Part shown: positions 24,931 to 34,740 of the stretch, piece after piece
Numbering within the stretch: the stretch's first letter is position 1
Layout of the letters: the number at the start of each line of letters is the position of its first letter
Assembly: GCA_029204045.2 (NCBI GenBank)
Contig: CM055061.1
Location: forward strand, 43,734,977 to 43,798,976
Origin: Tillandsia leiboldiana
Taxonomy: Eukaryota; Streptophyta; Magnoliopsida; Poales; Bromeliaceae
DNA: 64,000 bases
Direction of reading: 5' to 3'
Position numbers and translations under genes: made by a program
Notes under the pieces: model-generated
What the model saw: the letters and a program-made list of their open reading frames with translations, nothing else
Databases searched by the model: none
Told to the model about the DNA's origin: nothing

Positions 24931-25517
24931 GCACCGCTCCCGCTGCATTTTCGGCGACCTCGCCGTGTCGCCGCCCCTTGCCTCCTTCTTTTTCGCAGTG
25001 TGCTTTTGTGTCCCGACTGTCACTTAATTAGTGTTGAGTCGTTTGTGTGTCGTGTCTTCGCAAATAATCTTTGGTTATAACTGTTGTTTTATCTGGGGAC
25101 ACCGTAGATCGGGGTGTCGTTCGGGGGCCGTGAGTCAACTTCTCGTGTTCCGACCAAACGCTGTTCAGGTGGGTACCTTTTTGGCATTTACAGTGTATAG
25201 TCGTTTCTGCGTAACTTGTGAAAATAAAGTAGATGTTTCTTTTGTAAACTGTCTAACCCCATTGCATGAGAATCTCGCTTTTGATTTCTAACTGAGGCGA
25301 CGAAGGTCGTGGTGCCTTATTACACGCCGGGTTCGGCATATATGCTCATAATTGCTTACACGCACACCGGCGGTCTGGCCACCGCACAGGATGTATTTTT
25401 CTGGAAAGATGGTACGTTGACCCGTGTACCCCACAATTATTGATGATGGGGACCCCTCACGGTGAGGCGACTGCGTTCATGAGCAGTAGAGGGGTAAAAG
25501 CACCAAGGGATGAGCGA

Positions 25518-25629
25518 AGTAACTCTGGGGTAGGTGCCCAGCATGAGTAACTCTGGGGTAGGTGCCCAGCATGAGTAACTCTGGGGTAGGTGCCCAGCAT
25601 GAGCAACTCTGGGGTAGGTGCCCAGCATG
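25518..25629. repeat. 28-bp tandem repeat, four copies
   Basis: Four consecutive 28-base units beginning AGTAACTCTGGGGTAGGTGC; the fourth differs at one base (AGCAACTC). It lies inside solo LTR D and has no counterpart in the other D LTRs in the window. Confidence 0.97.
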
Positions 25630-26313
25630 ATTTTAACAGGGGATATGGCGATTCGTGAGGGGGAAGTGGAATGCTCTGGTGTATTGGTTTGTTTACTACA
25701 GTTTTATAGCATTACTCATTTTCATCTACTTTATTAGTCACTGACTACCCACACTGTGACAGGTCCGAATAGGGGTGGGAAACGGGACGACGGTGAGGAC
25801 GCGCTTTGGGGACTTAGCTACTTTCCTTCGTCGACGTTTTGTTATTAGTTGTTTTTACTTTCCCGCTTGTTCATCTCTGGTTTATTAGTGCTGTGGTGTG
25901 AGATTGTCTGGTGATGTTGGTACTCGGTGTGGATGTTTCTTTTGTTTCCTCTTAGATAGCCCGTTTCAAAATAAAGGAAAATGGTTGTGAAAACCACTTT
26001 TGAAAATAATGGGTGTCGGGTGGGCACCGTTTCCAAAACCCTGTGAATTGATCCTTTCAAAACTTAGTCGGCCTCTTAACTTCTTATGCAAAATGTTGTT
26101 TACTTTCCTTTACTTGTACGGACTAGTGTGGTTAAAGTGAATGTTGTGGATGTAACGCCGTGCACGTGCAAAGGAGACTCCGCGTTCGGGGTTGAGGAAT
26201 TTACACGTGTGGCGGGTCTGGCGCGCGTCGGGGGACATTGGAAAGGAAAGAAAGTTTTTTTTAAAATTCACGTTTTCTGCTTAACTGAAAAACCCCCGGG
26301 GCGTGACAATACC

Positions 26314-26799
26314 ATAAGTGCAAGTAGCAAAGAGAACGCCATAATCCTGTGAAGAACATCATGCCACAATGATTTGATCGAATATGAATATCATAAAAAG
26401 CTTAAAAATGTTTAATAAACATTCTAAACATGCAAACTTTGAAGATTTAACATTCAAAATAAATTTACATGCAAGCCCTAAATTCTCAAATTTCTTGATG
26501 TAAAGAACCTATGTAAATGATAGATTCAAGCAAAATATACAAGAAAACATGAATCTAATCACATAGAAAGTAATCATTTATGTTCTAATCATGGAAATAA
26601 GGTGATATATGCAAGGGATTTCATTAAAACTAGAGATCAACTCAAAAATCCCAAAATGAATCATCAAAACCTAAAAACTAGGGTTTTGAAACATAAAAAG
26701 CAAGATTGATGAAAGATCATACAAATCACAGCAAAAATTTTGTTGATCCAGAGGATAAACACCTTAGAAATCTTTTAGAGAGAGAAAGGAGAGTTTTTG
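26314..26799 (-). other. Untranslated region upstream of the C-minus additional ORF
   Basis: AT-rich sequence without a coding frame, continuing C-minus beyond the solo LTR. Its right end (..TTTTAGAGAGAGAAAGG..) resembles the stretch in copia B near 52365-52385 that follows the internal TATA-like box. Fragment F cuts in just where the equivalent box would be. Confidence 0.55.
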
Positions 26800-27337
26800 T
26801 GTGGTGATCCCGATCCCCGTGTAGCTTTCTCCATGACCCAGGTAGTGGAACACCTGTTGTTATTGGTGTGTCGGACCCGCAACGCGTCAAATGGACGCGT
26901 TGGACGGACTCAGTGAGGTTTCTGGATCAAGCCTGTCATTTGGCTACTTTCGCCGAATTTTAGAAAGGGTTTCGGGCTAATCCGAGACCGGATTTGGATT
27001 CAGCGCGGAAAAACGCCAAAAATCGGCTATTTACTTGTCTTTTTCGGAGTCCGGATGCCCACAAACGGACTCCCGAAAGTTTTTTGCGTATTTTGGTGCA
27101 TGGGGGAAGCCGTGGACTGGCCTTGAGCCACGTGGCGGCCTCTGATTGGCCGGCGCAGGCGGCGCGGTCCATGGAATTGGCGCGGGTGCGGTGGACTAGA
27201 TGCGAGGGACACATGGCGACTCCTGGTTGGCGTGCTCACGCGGCGCGGTCCACGGGCGCGCGCGGTGGGTGCAGTGAACCAGGGCGGGCCACGTGGCGGC
27301 CCCGGGTTGGCTGGTCCACATGCGCGCGGCGCACGGA
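26800..27337 (+). repeat. Gypsy LTR fragment F
   Basis: Begins TGTGGTGATCC and matches the reverse complement of the right end of LTR 2 (about 8350-8887), so it is the 5' end of a related LTR in plus orientation. It includes G-boxes at 27129 and 27290 and breaks off at about 27337. Confidence 0.75.
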
Positions 27338-27371
27338 ATAAAAGCAAGATTGATGAAAGATCTTACAAATC
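27338..27371. repeat. 34-bp copy of sequence from 26693-26727 at a break junction
   Basis: ATAAAAGCAAGATTGATGAA and the following bases repeat 26693-26727 with one small gap and one mismatch. The copy sits exactly between LTR fragment F and internal fragment G, which suggests filler DNA copied during break repair. Confidence 0.8.
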
Positions 27372-27694
27372 CCCGAGGTTTTCCGCGTCTCAGCTCAGGA
27401 GTGTTATGTTTTTAGATCCCTCGCCCGTGATTTACTCGCTCCATTGGAGACTTGTGAGTTTTTGGAGTACGAGGGACGCCCGTTGCGAATTCTGACTCGT
27501 GACATGAGAGGATTGCGCAACTGGGCCATGCCGTACTGGGTATTGTTATTGTTGAGGAGTAATAACGGGGAGTGAGTGGCGACTTGGGAGCTGGAGACGG
27601 TGTTGATGGATACCTGCCCTTTGTATCTGAGACTTTCTTTGGAGTGGAGTTGAGCTAAGTTTCGAGGACGAAACTTTCTTTTAGTAGGGGAGGA
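27372..27694 (+). pseudogene. Element G: chromodomain tail and polypurine tract
   Basis: The plus-strand counterpart of 12839-13140 in element A: decayed chromodomain region followed by ..TTTCGAGGACGAAACTTTC.. and the polypurine tract TAGTAGGGGAGGA (27682-27694). Frames are broken. Confidence 0.75.
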
Positions 27695-28333
27695 TGTGAG
27701 GACCTGAATCCCCGCAATAGGATTACTGCGGAACAGCAGCTTATGGAGGCCTATGTGGTGTGTCGGCGGTGTTTGTGTGCAAATTGGACACAAGTGTTGG
27801 ACTTAGTGTGTATAATGGATCACGAGAGTATTCGGATGCCCCCGTCAAATTTTAGAAGTGGTTCCGCGCGAAACGGACATCGGATTTGGATTCAGCGCGG
27901 AAAAACGATGAAAATCGACTACTTTGTTGTATTTTTCTGAGTCTGGACGCCCGAAAACGGACACGCGGAAGATTTCTAGTGTTTTCGGGTGCACGTTGGA
28001 CCGGTGGACCGAGGTGGTGCCACGTGGCGGATTCCCGTTGGCGCCGTACGCCACGTGGCAGAGCAGGAGTTGCGGCGCAGTGGGCGCGCGGGGGCGGCGT
28101 GCCAAGTGTCATCTCCCCGTTGGCTCGCAGTTGACTAGTGGCGGCAGCAGGTTGGTTGGTGCGGTGGTCGCGGTCCACGGGGGTGCGCGGGGAGCGCCTC
28201 GGGATGCGTGCATGGCACGGGGCGCAGGCGGCGGGCGCAGCGCGCACTTCGGCTCGCTGGCGGGCGTTGACGCGCGGTTCCCGCGCGTGGACGCGCCACG
28301 CATCAGCGTCCGCAGGGGGCCACGCGGCGCAAG
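27695..28333 (+). repeat. Element G, 5' part of 3' LTR
   Basis: Starts TGTGAGGACC after the polypurine tract and resembles the first 640 bases of LTR H. G-boxes lie at 28021 and 28052. Cut by LTR H at 28334. Confidence 0.85.
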
Positions 28334-28834
28334 TGTGAAGACCCGAAATTCCCACTTATGGAGCACTGTTGCATCTACAGCTTCTGGAGGCCTATGTGGC
28401 GCGTCGGCGGGGTTTGTGCACAATTTGGACACAAGTGGGGGACTTCGGGCTTAAATGGATCACGTGGGTGATCAGATGACCCCGTCGAATGCTTAGAAGT
28501 GGTTTTGCGCACAATGGATATTAAAATTGGGCTCAGCGCGAAGTTAGGACAAAAGAACATCTTTCTGGATGCCTTCGGCAATTTTTAGCTTTGGAATTTG
28601 GCAAAATGGACTTCGGATTTGGATTCAGCGCGCGAAAATGATAAAAATGGACTATTCACTTGCATTTTTCGGAGCCCGGATGACCCAGCACGGATTTCGA
28701 GGCAACATGTACTGTTTCGGCGGCCGGCGGGCAGCGGCGGAGCACGGCGGGCAGCGGCGGAGTAGGCGGCGCAGCGGCGCGGGCAGCGCGGGCAGGTGCG
28801 CGGTCCATGGGGCCGGCGTGCACCGAGGGCAGGA

Positions 28835-29084
28835 CACGTGGCAGCTTCTGACTCGTTGGTGTTGTGGGCGTGGTCCACGGAAAAATTGAGTGGGTGTGCG
28901 GTGGACCGGGGGAGGACACGTGGCGATCTCTGGTTGGCTGGTCTTCATGCGCACGGTCCACAGAGCGGGTGCAGGCCGCCTCGGGGCGCGTGCATGCAGG
29001 GGTGGCAGGCGGCGTCGCAGGCGCGCACGTGGGCGACTGTTGACCGATTGCGGTCCATGCGTCGCCACCGCAGGGCGCCACGTG
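28835..29084 (+). promoter_or_regulatory. G-box cluster upstream of LTR H promoter
   Basis: CACGTG at 28835, 28917, 29026 and 29079, lying 175-425 bases upstream of the TATA box, as in elements 1 and 2 on the other strand. Confidence 0.6.
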
Positions 29085-29258
29085 TCGAGCAGCGGATGGC
29101 CGGTCAGGCTGTCCACTGTTCGGGTGAGACGTGGCAGGCCCTGGGCTTTCCGAGCGTGAACAGTGTTGGGCCGGGCCCAACACTATAGCCGCCCGGTTCG
29201 TGCGGGCGCCCGGAAAATCGGCCCAAAAGCCCAATTTCGGGATTTTTCGGTTTGGGCC

Positions 29259-29266
29259 TATAAATA
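29259..29266 (+). promoter_or_regulatory. TATA box of LTR H
   Basis: TATAAATA within GGGCCTATAAATAGGCCC, itself partly palindromic. The distance to the primer site implies a leader of about 3 kb. Confidence 0.8.
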
Positions 29267-32200
29267 GGCCCTTTGCACTGCCTTTTCGAGCTTTTCCCGA
29301 GCTCTCCGGCCTGAGGGCCCTTCACCAAATTTGTTGCTCTCCTCGCTGTGCATCTCATGGAGATGGCTCGGAATTTTTGGAAGGCGCGGCGTCGACGACT
29401 TCGGCATCGTAGCACAAAGCGGCATACTTTCATCGCAGGCCCGTTATCATCGCATTTTGGTCTGAGAGGTCCACAGAGCTACCCCGACAGTATTTTCGGA
29501 CGATTTTTGCGGCGTTGGATTCATGAGAGGTATATCTACGATTCTTGTATTGTCCACTTTTCTCGGATTTGAGCTTTGTTTGGGGTCCCAGGTACGTTTT
29601 TAAACCCCTTTGCCGCTGATGGAATTTCTGGACAGCGACACCTTGCCGGATTTTTCTCTCCGCAACCGGGCATCGGATGGAGACATGCCTGTAGACTTTT
29701 TTCATCTACTCGACACGAGGATAATCACAGTATTTTTCCTGGATTTTTCTGAGGCTTGCACGAAGGTATATGTTTTCCCCCTTATCTGTGCATGGGATTA
29801 CAGGTATGTTGTGTTGTGGTTTTGCGTACCTCGCGTTGTGGAATTTGTAACTCGGCCTACGGGGCTCGGAATTTGACGTGCAGGTACTCGTTTCGAAGGT
29901 ATCGACGTGACGATCGCGACTATATTTTTGTGGGATTTTTCAGAATCCGTTATGCAGGTGAAAACTGCACATCTTCAGGGCTATTTTCTGTTGTTGTATA
30001 TACTTGGATATTTTGGGGAATAAAGTGTAACCTTGGACCTTTTGTTGTCCCCAGGAGGGTTTTCGAGTGTTTCTGAACCGGTCGGAACTGGAGGAAATGA
30101 AGATAGTGGATTCCGAGTGTTTTCAGCTGTTTGAAGCCGAGGCTTTCGCGTCATGTACCGAGGGTGCTGTTTTGGCGGATTTTGGACTGTGAGCGTCTTC
30201 ACACTTAACCGACTTCTGCTTTGCCTGCGGAAAGCGCTTCAGGTGGGTGCTTTGTTTCCAGAACTGGTGGACGGTTCTCTAATTCTGTATGTTAGGATGC
30301 ATGCATATTTAGGGTACATGGTTTATGTTTTTAAGGTAGGTAAGCTTGATAATGATAATTGTATAAATGATTGCAAGAATAGTATTTATGAGGTATACTG
30401 AGGACTTGCATGATTTGGACATCTATGTTGATGATTAGTGTAAGCTTACCTAGGATAATTTTACCCTATGAGATTATGTAACATGCCATGTTAGCACATA
30501 GCCTTTCATGTGGTCGGGTTATGCTTTGGGACTGGATTTTGTAGCTATGTGCGGATTTTCACTCTGAGGAGTTATTATAATCGAGGATTATGATCAGGTG
30601 TAGGCATGTGGTTTACTTTCTATATCATTCTTGAGGACAAATGCATGCTTGTATGGACATATAGTTAGGCCACCCTTTATTGCTACACTACTTATTGGAA
30701 CTTGACTTAGGAGAAACCATGCTTTTCCTTTCTCCTTCTTGTTAGTCAGGTGGTCAGTATTGCTCGGGTTCGAGCAGGGGTCTGGGTAGTGTATTCGGGA
30801 CTTTGTGTCTGGGACAGGTTGGATTAGTTGTGGGGCTTTGCGGCAACCGCGGATATTGGGCGGTTGACCGGATGCTTATCTATGCACCAGATTGGGTATT
30901 AGTTTTCTCTAGTGGATGGAGTTTCCCACTTATCGTTTAGTTGCATCCGATTGAGGTCGGGTCTTTCTTTGGTGGTTGAGTTTTCCCACTTTGATCAGAT
31001 TTGTGATCAAAGTCCTGCTATACAGAGATACTTGTTACTGAGATACTTCACTCGTGTGGGTCGCTCCCCTCGAGTGCCACTCCGGAGGTAGGATTTTGGA
31101 CCCAGCCATGTGTGTCGGTCTGATACTTATTTTGGGATGCGAGCCATGTGGGCCGGTCCCGCGGTTTCGAGCCATGTGTGCAGATTCCGCTGAGCAGGCA
31201 ATGCCAGTTTTACTGGTGGCACCAGATTGGGTTATTACCGGCAACTACTTTCTTGTTTCACTCGTGTCAGGGAGACCGAGTGGAGTCTAGTAGCTGTGTT
31301 TAGACCAGTGCTAGTGTTGTTGGGATCCATTTGGGGACTGTGGTCCCGAGGTCTTTGTGAGTTGTGGACTGTTGTGCGAGAGGCTTGGTGATCTTGAGTT
31401 TATCCGTTCTGAGAGGGAGCGTGGATTTTGACTATAGCCTGCATGAGCCAATACTCGATAGCGAGTTAGTCCGTTTGGACGCCCTACGTAATTCCTGCCC
31501 GTCAGCGGGAGGTGGTTGTTGGTGGGCGCAGGTTTGACTGGACCAGATGTGGCAGTCAGCTCGATTGGGTCGATTGTGCACTTCATGTGCTAGTGGTTGC
31601 ATACCATTATTTGGTTCTCCCCTTTTGAGCATTTAGATAGAGGTATGGTGGCTGTTGAGAGTCTCCAGCTTTCCTATTTCAGTATTTACTGCTTTGGTTA
31701 TCTTATGCCTCTAGTGGACTTAGTGGGCAGATCGTCGGGCCTGGTGGCGGTACCCACTGAGGACTCCCTTTTTAGGTGTAGTTCTCACACCCGTTGGGGG
31801 TCTTCCCCCTCCCCTTCTTTTCTCTCCTTTGTTTTGCAGAGTCTCAGCGGGTGTTGCGGATTCTGCGGTTGTTGTTCGAGGCGAGGGAGTCGCGTGCTAG
31901 ATCCCTACCCGTCGTTGGAGAGTAGCGGTACCCCTTCAGAGGAGATCTTCAGTAGATTAGTTGTTTCTTTTTCCTCTTTTGAGAGACTGATGTAGTGAGG
32001 ATATTTTATGTATCGAGAGACTGTACACTGCTGTATTTATTGGAGATACCTCATGTTTGGGTTCAGAGCTTGTATATGAGGATATTGTATTATTAGTATT
32101 TTTGGGAGACGGACATTGTTGTATTATTTTCAGTTGTACAGTGATTGATTTTAGTCATACAGCAGATTTTTATTTATAGCTCTGATATCTATTTAGCTGT

Positions 32201-32301
32201 AGTACTTTTCTTGCAGGTAGGACGCTTCGCTTATGCAGGTTGGCATAGGAGGCGGATCTGTTGGCGCGCCCGGGTCGCAGTGTCGACCCCGGAGCGTGAC
32301 A

Positions 32302-32779
32302 GATTAGGTTGGTATCAGAGCCTAGGTTGTAGGTCATGGTAGACTTAGAAACCCTAGGCTTATGGTTTGACCCTTGTTTGACTTCGTGAGAGTCGTGACT
32401 TTTAGCGAGAGTCCTGATTGAGTTTTATACCTCTCCCAAGGGACGGGAGGAGTGATTAGCATGTTTATTCTTCTAAGTGATTACGTTGGCTGCAGACAAC
32501 ATAATGCTATGGAACGGGTGACATGCTTTAGACTTTCGCTGGATTGGGTCGAGTGGTTTTTGCGTGCTGTTTTGTGGTTTCGTCGTGGCGAGCTGTGTCT
32601 CCCCGACGCTGGGTTTTGACCCGTGTGCATCCTGTCATAGCAGTTGAGCTTGAGCAGTTGGTTTTGGGCTGGATACCCGGATTGAGGTCAGAGAACTCCG
32701 GACCCAGATGACAGGATTGTCAGAGGCTTATCAGCGGCAGAGTGAGCAGCTGGTCTTGGTGACACAGTTGACCGAACCT
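32302..32779 (+). pseudogene. Element H primer binding site, leader and gag start
   Basis: The primer site TGGTATCAGAGC is at 32310-32321, eight bases after the LTR. About 300 bases of leader follow, then a gag start whose codons resemble element A (..VELEQLVLG.., ..VRELR..MTGLSEAYQRQ..) but need a frame change near 32670. D-minus interrupts it at 32780. Confidence 0.75.
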
Positions 32780-32959
32780 TGCTCTCTGTCGACGCAAGGA
32801 CCTAAAAGTAGTCCCGAAAAGACCCGCGGTCAGATTAGAAATATAACGGTAGATAAAACGAGCCCAAATACTTAAAAACACTAATGACCACTCGACACGG
32901 CGGTGGCGGCGAAGCGCGACGGGCGACGCGGCCACCCCCGAGTCGTTGCATGCCATGCG

Positions 32960-33700
32960 GCCGTGCGGGCACCGGCCCCGCGCGGTGCCAGCCAAGCCCG
33001 CGCGGGCGCCGGCACCGCGTGGAGCAAGCCGCGGCCGCGCGGGCCCCAGCCCCGCGCGGCGCTTGCCGCGGCCGCACGGGCCCCAGCCCAGCGCGGCATG
33101 CGCTGCGGCCGCGCGGGCGCCAGCCCCACGCGGCGCTTGCCGCGGCCGCGCGGCATGCGCTGCGGCCGTGCGGGCGCCAGCCCCGCGCGTGCACCAGCCC
33201 CAGGCGGTGCTTGCCGCGGCCGCGTGGGCCCCAGCCACGCGCGGCGTGCGCTGCGACCCCGCGGGCGCCAGCCCCGCGCGGCGCTTGGCGCGGCCGCGCG
33301 GGCCCCAGTCCCGCGCGGCGTGTGCTGCGGCTGCGCGGGCGCCAGCCCCGCGCGGCGCTTGCCGCGGCCGCGCGCGCCCCAGCCCCGCGCGGCGCTTGCC
33401 GCGGCCGCGCTGGCGCCAGCCCCGCGCGGCGCCTGCTGCGGCCGCACGGGCGCCTGCTGCGGCCGCGCGGGCGCCAGCCCCGCGCGGCATACGCTGCGGC
33501 CGCTCGGGCGCAAGCCCCGTGCGGCGCATGCTGCGGCCGAGCGGGTGCCAGCCCCGCGCGGCGCTTACTGTGGCCGCGCGGGCCCCAGCCCCGCGCGGCA
33601 TGCCCTAGCCGCGGCCGCACGGGAACTTGGGTCCCGCGCGGCACTTGCCGCGGCCGTGCGGGTAACGTCACCGCGCGGCGCGTACCACGGTCACGGCGGC
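32960..33700. repeat. GC-rich tandem repeat of about 37 bp in D-minus LTR
   Basis: Some 20 imperfect units of the type GCGCGGCGCTTGCCGCGGCC followed by GCGCGGGCGCCAGCCCC. All frames of 200-300 codons covering it on both strands are Arg/Ala/Gly/Pro-only and contain no domain. Confidence 0.92.
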
Positions 33701-34320
33701 GATGCCCTAGGGCTTCGCGGCGACAACGCATATGGTAGCGAACGGCTACTCCTAAGACTCCGCAAAAGACCCAACCAAAAACCGAGCGAAACTACACGAA
33801 AATAAATCTAGCTTACCTCTAATCGTCGGAGATGGTGACCTGTTCATGCTCTCGGCTTCGGCACGCTCGACGGGAGGGTTTGGGGTCCTTTCGCCTTCTC
33901 CTTCTTTCCCACCGTTTCCTTCCGATTAGGGTTTCGCCTTTTCCCTTTTCTTTCGCTCGTTCCTTCCTCTCGTTTCCTTCGAGTTAGGGTTTCGCCTTTT
34001 TTTCCCTTTTCTTTTTCTCTCTTTTCTCTCCGGTTAGGGTTTCATTTTTCTTTTCTTTTCTCTCTTTTCTCTCCGGTTAGGGTTTCCTCTTTTCTATCCG
34101 GAAAGAGATAATTTGTACGTACATTAAACCCATATCAGGATATTAATAATTAATTACTAATTATTAAGTCATAAGAGATAATTCCTTATCTCTTCGAAAA
34201 GCGTGCCCGATCTTTTGCACGGATTCCGATGCACACTACGGTTACCGTGATCCTCAATACCCTATTCCGGAGAATCCATATGTCGGATTTCAGTCTCTAA
34301 TTAATTAATTATTTAATTAA

Positions 34321-34492
34321 TCCTTGGAGATAATTCCTTAGAGATAATTCCTTAAAGATAATTCTGTTAAGGATAATTTCTTAAAGATAATCCCGTTAAG
34401 ATAATTCCCTAGAGATAATTCTTTAAAGATAATTTCTTAGAGATAATTCCTTTAAGATAATTTCCTAGAGATAATCCCTTATCTCCTCGAAA
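34321..34492. repeat. AT-rich tandem repeat of about 17 bp
   Basis: About ten variants of TTAGAGATAATTCC / TTAAAGATAATTCC in a row, ending in ..CCCTTATCTCC.. . The array sits in the D-minus LTR, on the polypurine-tract side of the GC-rich array. Confidence 0.9.
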
Positions 34493-34740
34493 AGCATGCA
34501 CGATCACTTGCACGGATTTCGATGCACCACCTGGCTATTGCGATCACTTTCTACCCCTTTTCGGGAGTTCCGTAAGTCGGAATCCGGATCCGATCGCACT
34601 GCCGTTCTCCGTTTTCCGAGCTCTATCGCAGAAAAATACCCGCACCTCCAAATTATCGACTTAAGTAAACCCGTTACATTTGTTACTTTATACTTTATTA
34701 GCAGGAGGTACAAAGTGTTACGAAATTCTATGATATTACA

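Larger units (their letters stand above)
23770..26308 (+). repeat. Solo gypsy-type LTR (family D) with target duplication
   Basis: 2539 bp, TGTAGTATCC...CGGGGCGTGACA, flanked by a perfect duplication ATACC (23765-23769 and 26309-26313), so it is a solo LTR left by recombination between two LTRs. TATATAAATA is at 24172-24181. A GC-rich tandem region (about 24480-24930) and a 28-bp tandem repeat (25518-25629) lie downstream. It shares the segment GATCGGATCTGAAATCCGA with the LTR at 36589 and, in diverged form, with 32780-34740. Long frames over the GC-rich part are artefacts. Confidence 0.92.
20798..26799 (-). mobile_element. Copia C-minus (Sire/Maximus-like), 3' portion
   Basis: A minus-strand copia with its 3' LTR (20798-21972), polypurine tract (ATCTCCCCCTTTGGC on the plus strand from 21973), additional 3' ORF (22477-23762) and untranslated sequence (26314-26799). 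A solo LTR (23770-26308) is inserted in it. Everything further upstream (gag, pol, 5' LTR) is missing: at 26799 it meets gypsy fragment F. Left flanking bases are TGTGT; the partner duplication is not in the window. Confidence 0.85.
28334..32301 (+). repeat. Element H, complete 5' LTR (4.0 kb)
   Basis: 3968 bp, TGTGAAGACC...GGAGCGTGACA. G-boxes at 28835, 28917, 29026 and 29079; TATAAATA at 29259-29266; conserved leader blocks at about 30697-30720, 30845-30890 and 31045-31083. It is inserted in the LTR of element G; the left flank is GCAAG and the right duplication is outside the window. It carries no protein-coding frame I can support. Confidence 0.9.
32780..34740 (-). repeat. D-minus 3' LTR
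   Basis: 1961 bp. The part near the polypurine tract resembles the start of solo LTR D in inverted orientation. Two tandem arrays lie in it: a GC-rich one (about 32960-33700) and an AT-rich one (34321-34492). Several copies of TTAGGGTTTC-type motifs lie near 33920-34090. The end at 32780 is set by the TG...CA rule and the break in homology to H gag, so it is less certain. Confidence 0.75.

Noticed and set aside
24325..25080. 251-codon plus-strand frame with Arg/Pro-rich protein
   Set aside because: It lies entirely inside the solo LTR D and its GC-rich repeat, with competing frames on both strands.
25518..25629. Direct repeats resembling a CRISPR or iteron array
   Set aside because: Four head-to-tail 28-bp units without spacers inside an LTR; a plain tandem repeat.
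32720..33805. Long open frames (200-300 codons) on both strands
   Set aside because: They cover the GC-rich tandem array of the D-minus LTR. Composition is Arg/Ala/Gly/Pro only, several frames overlap on both strands, and no domain is present.
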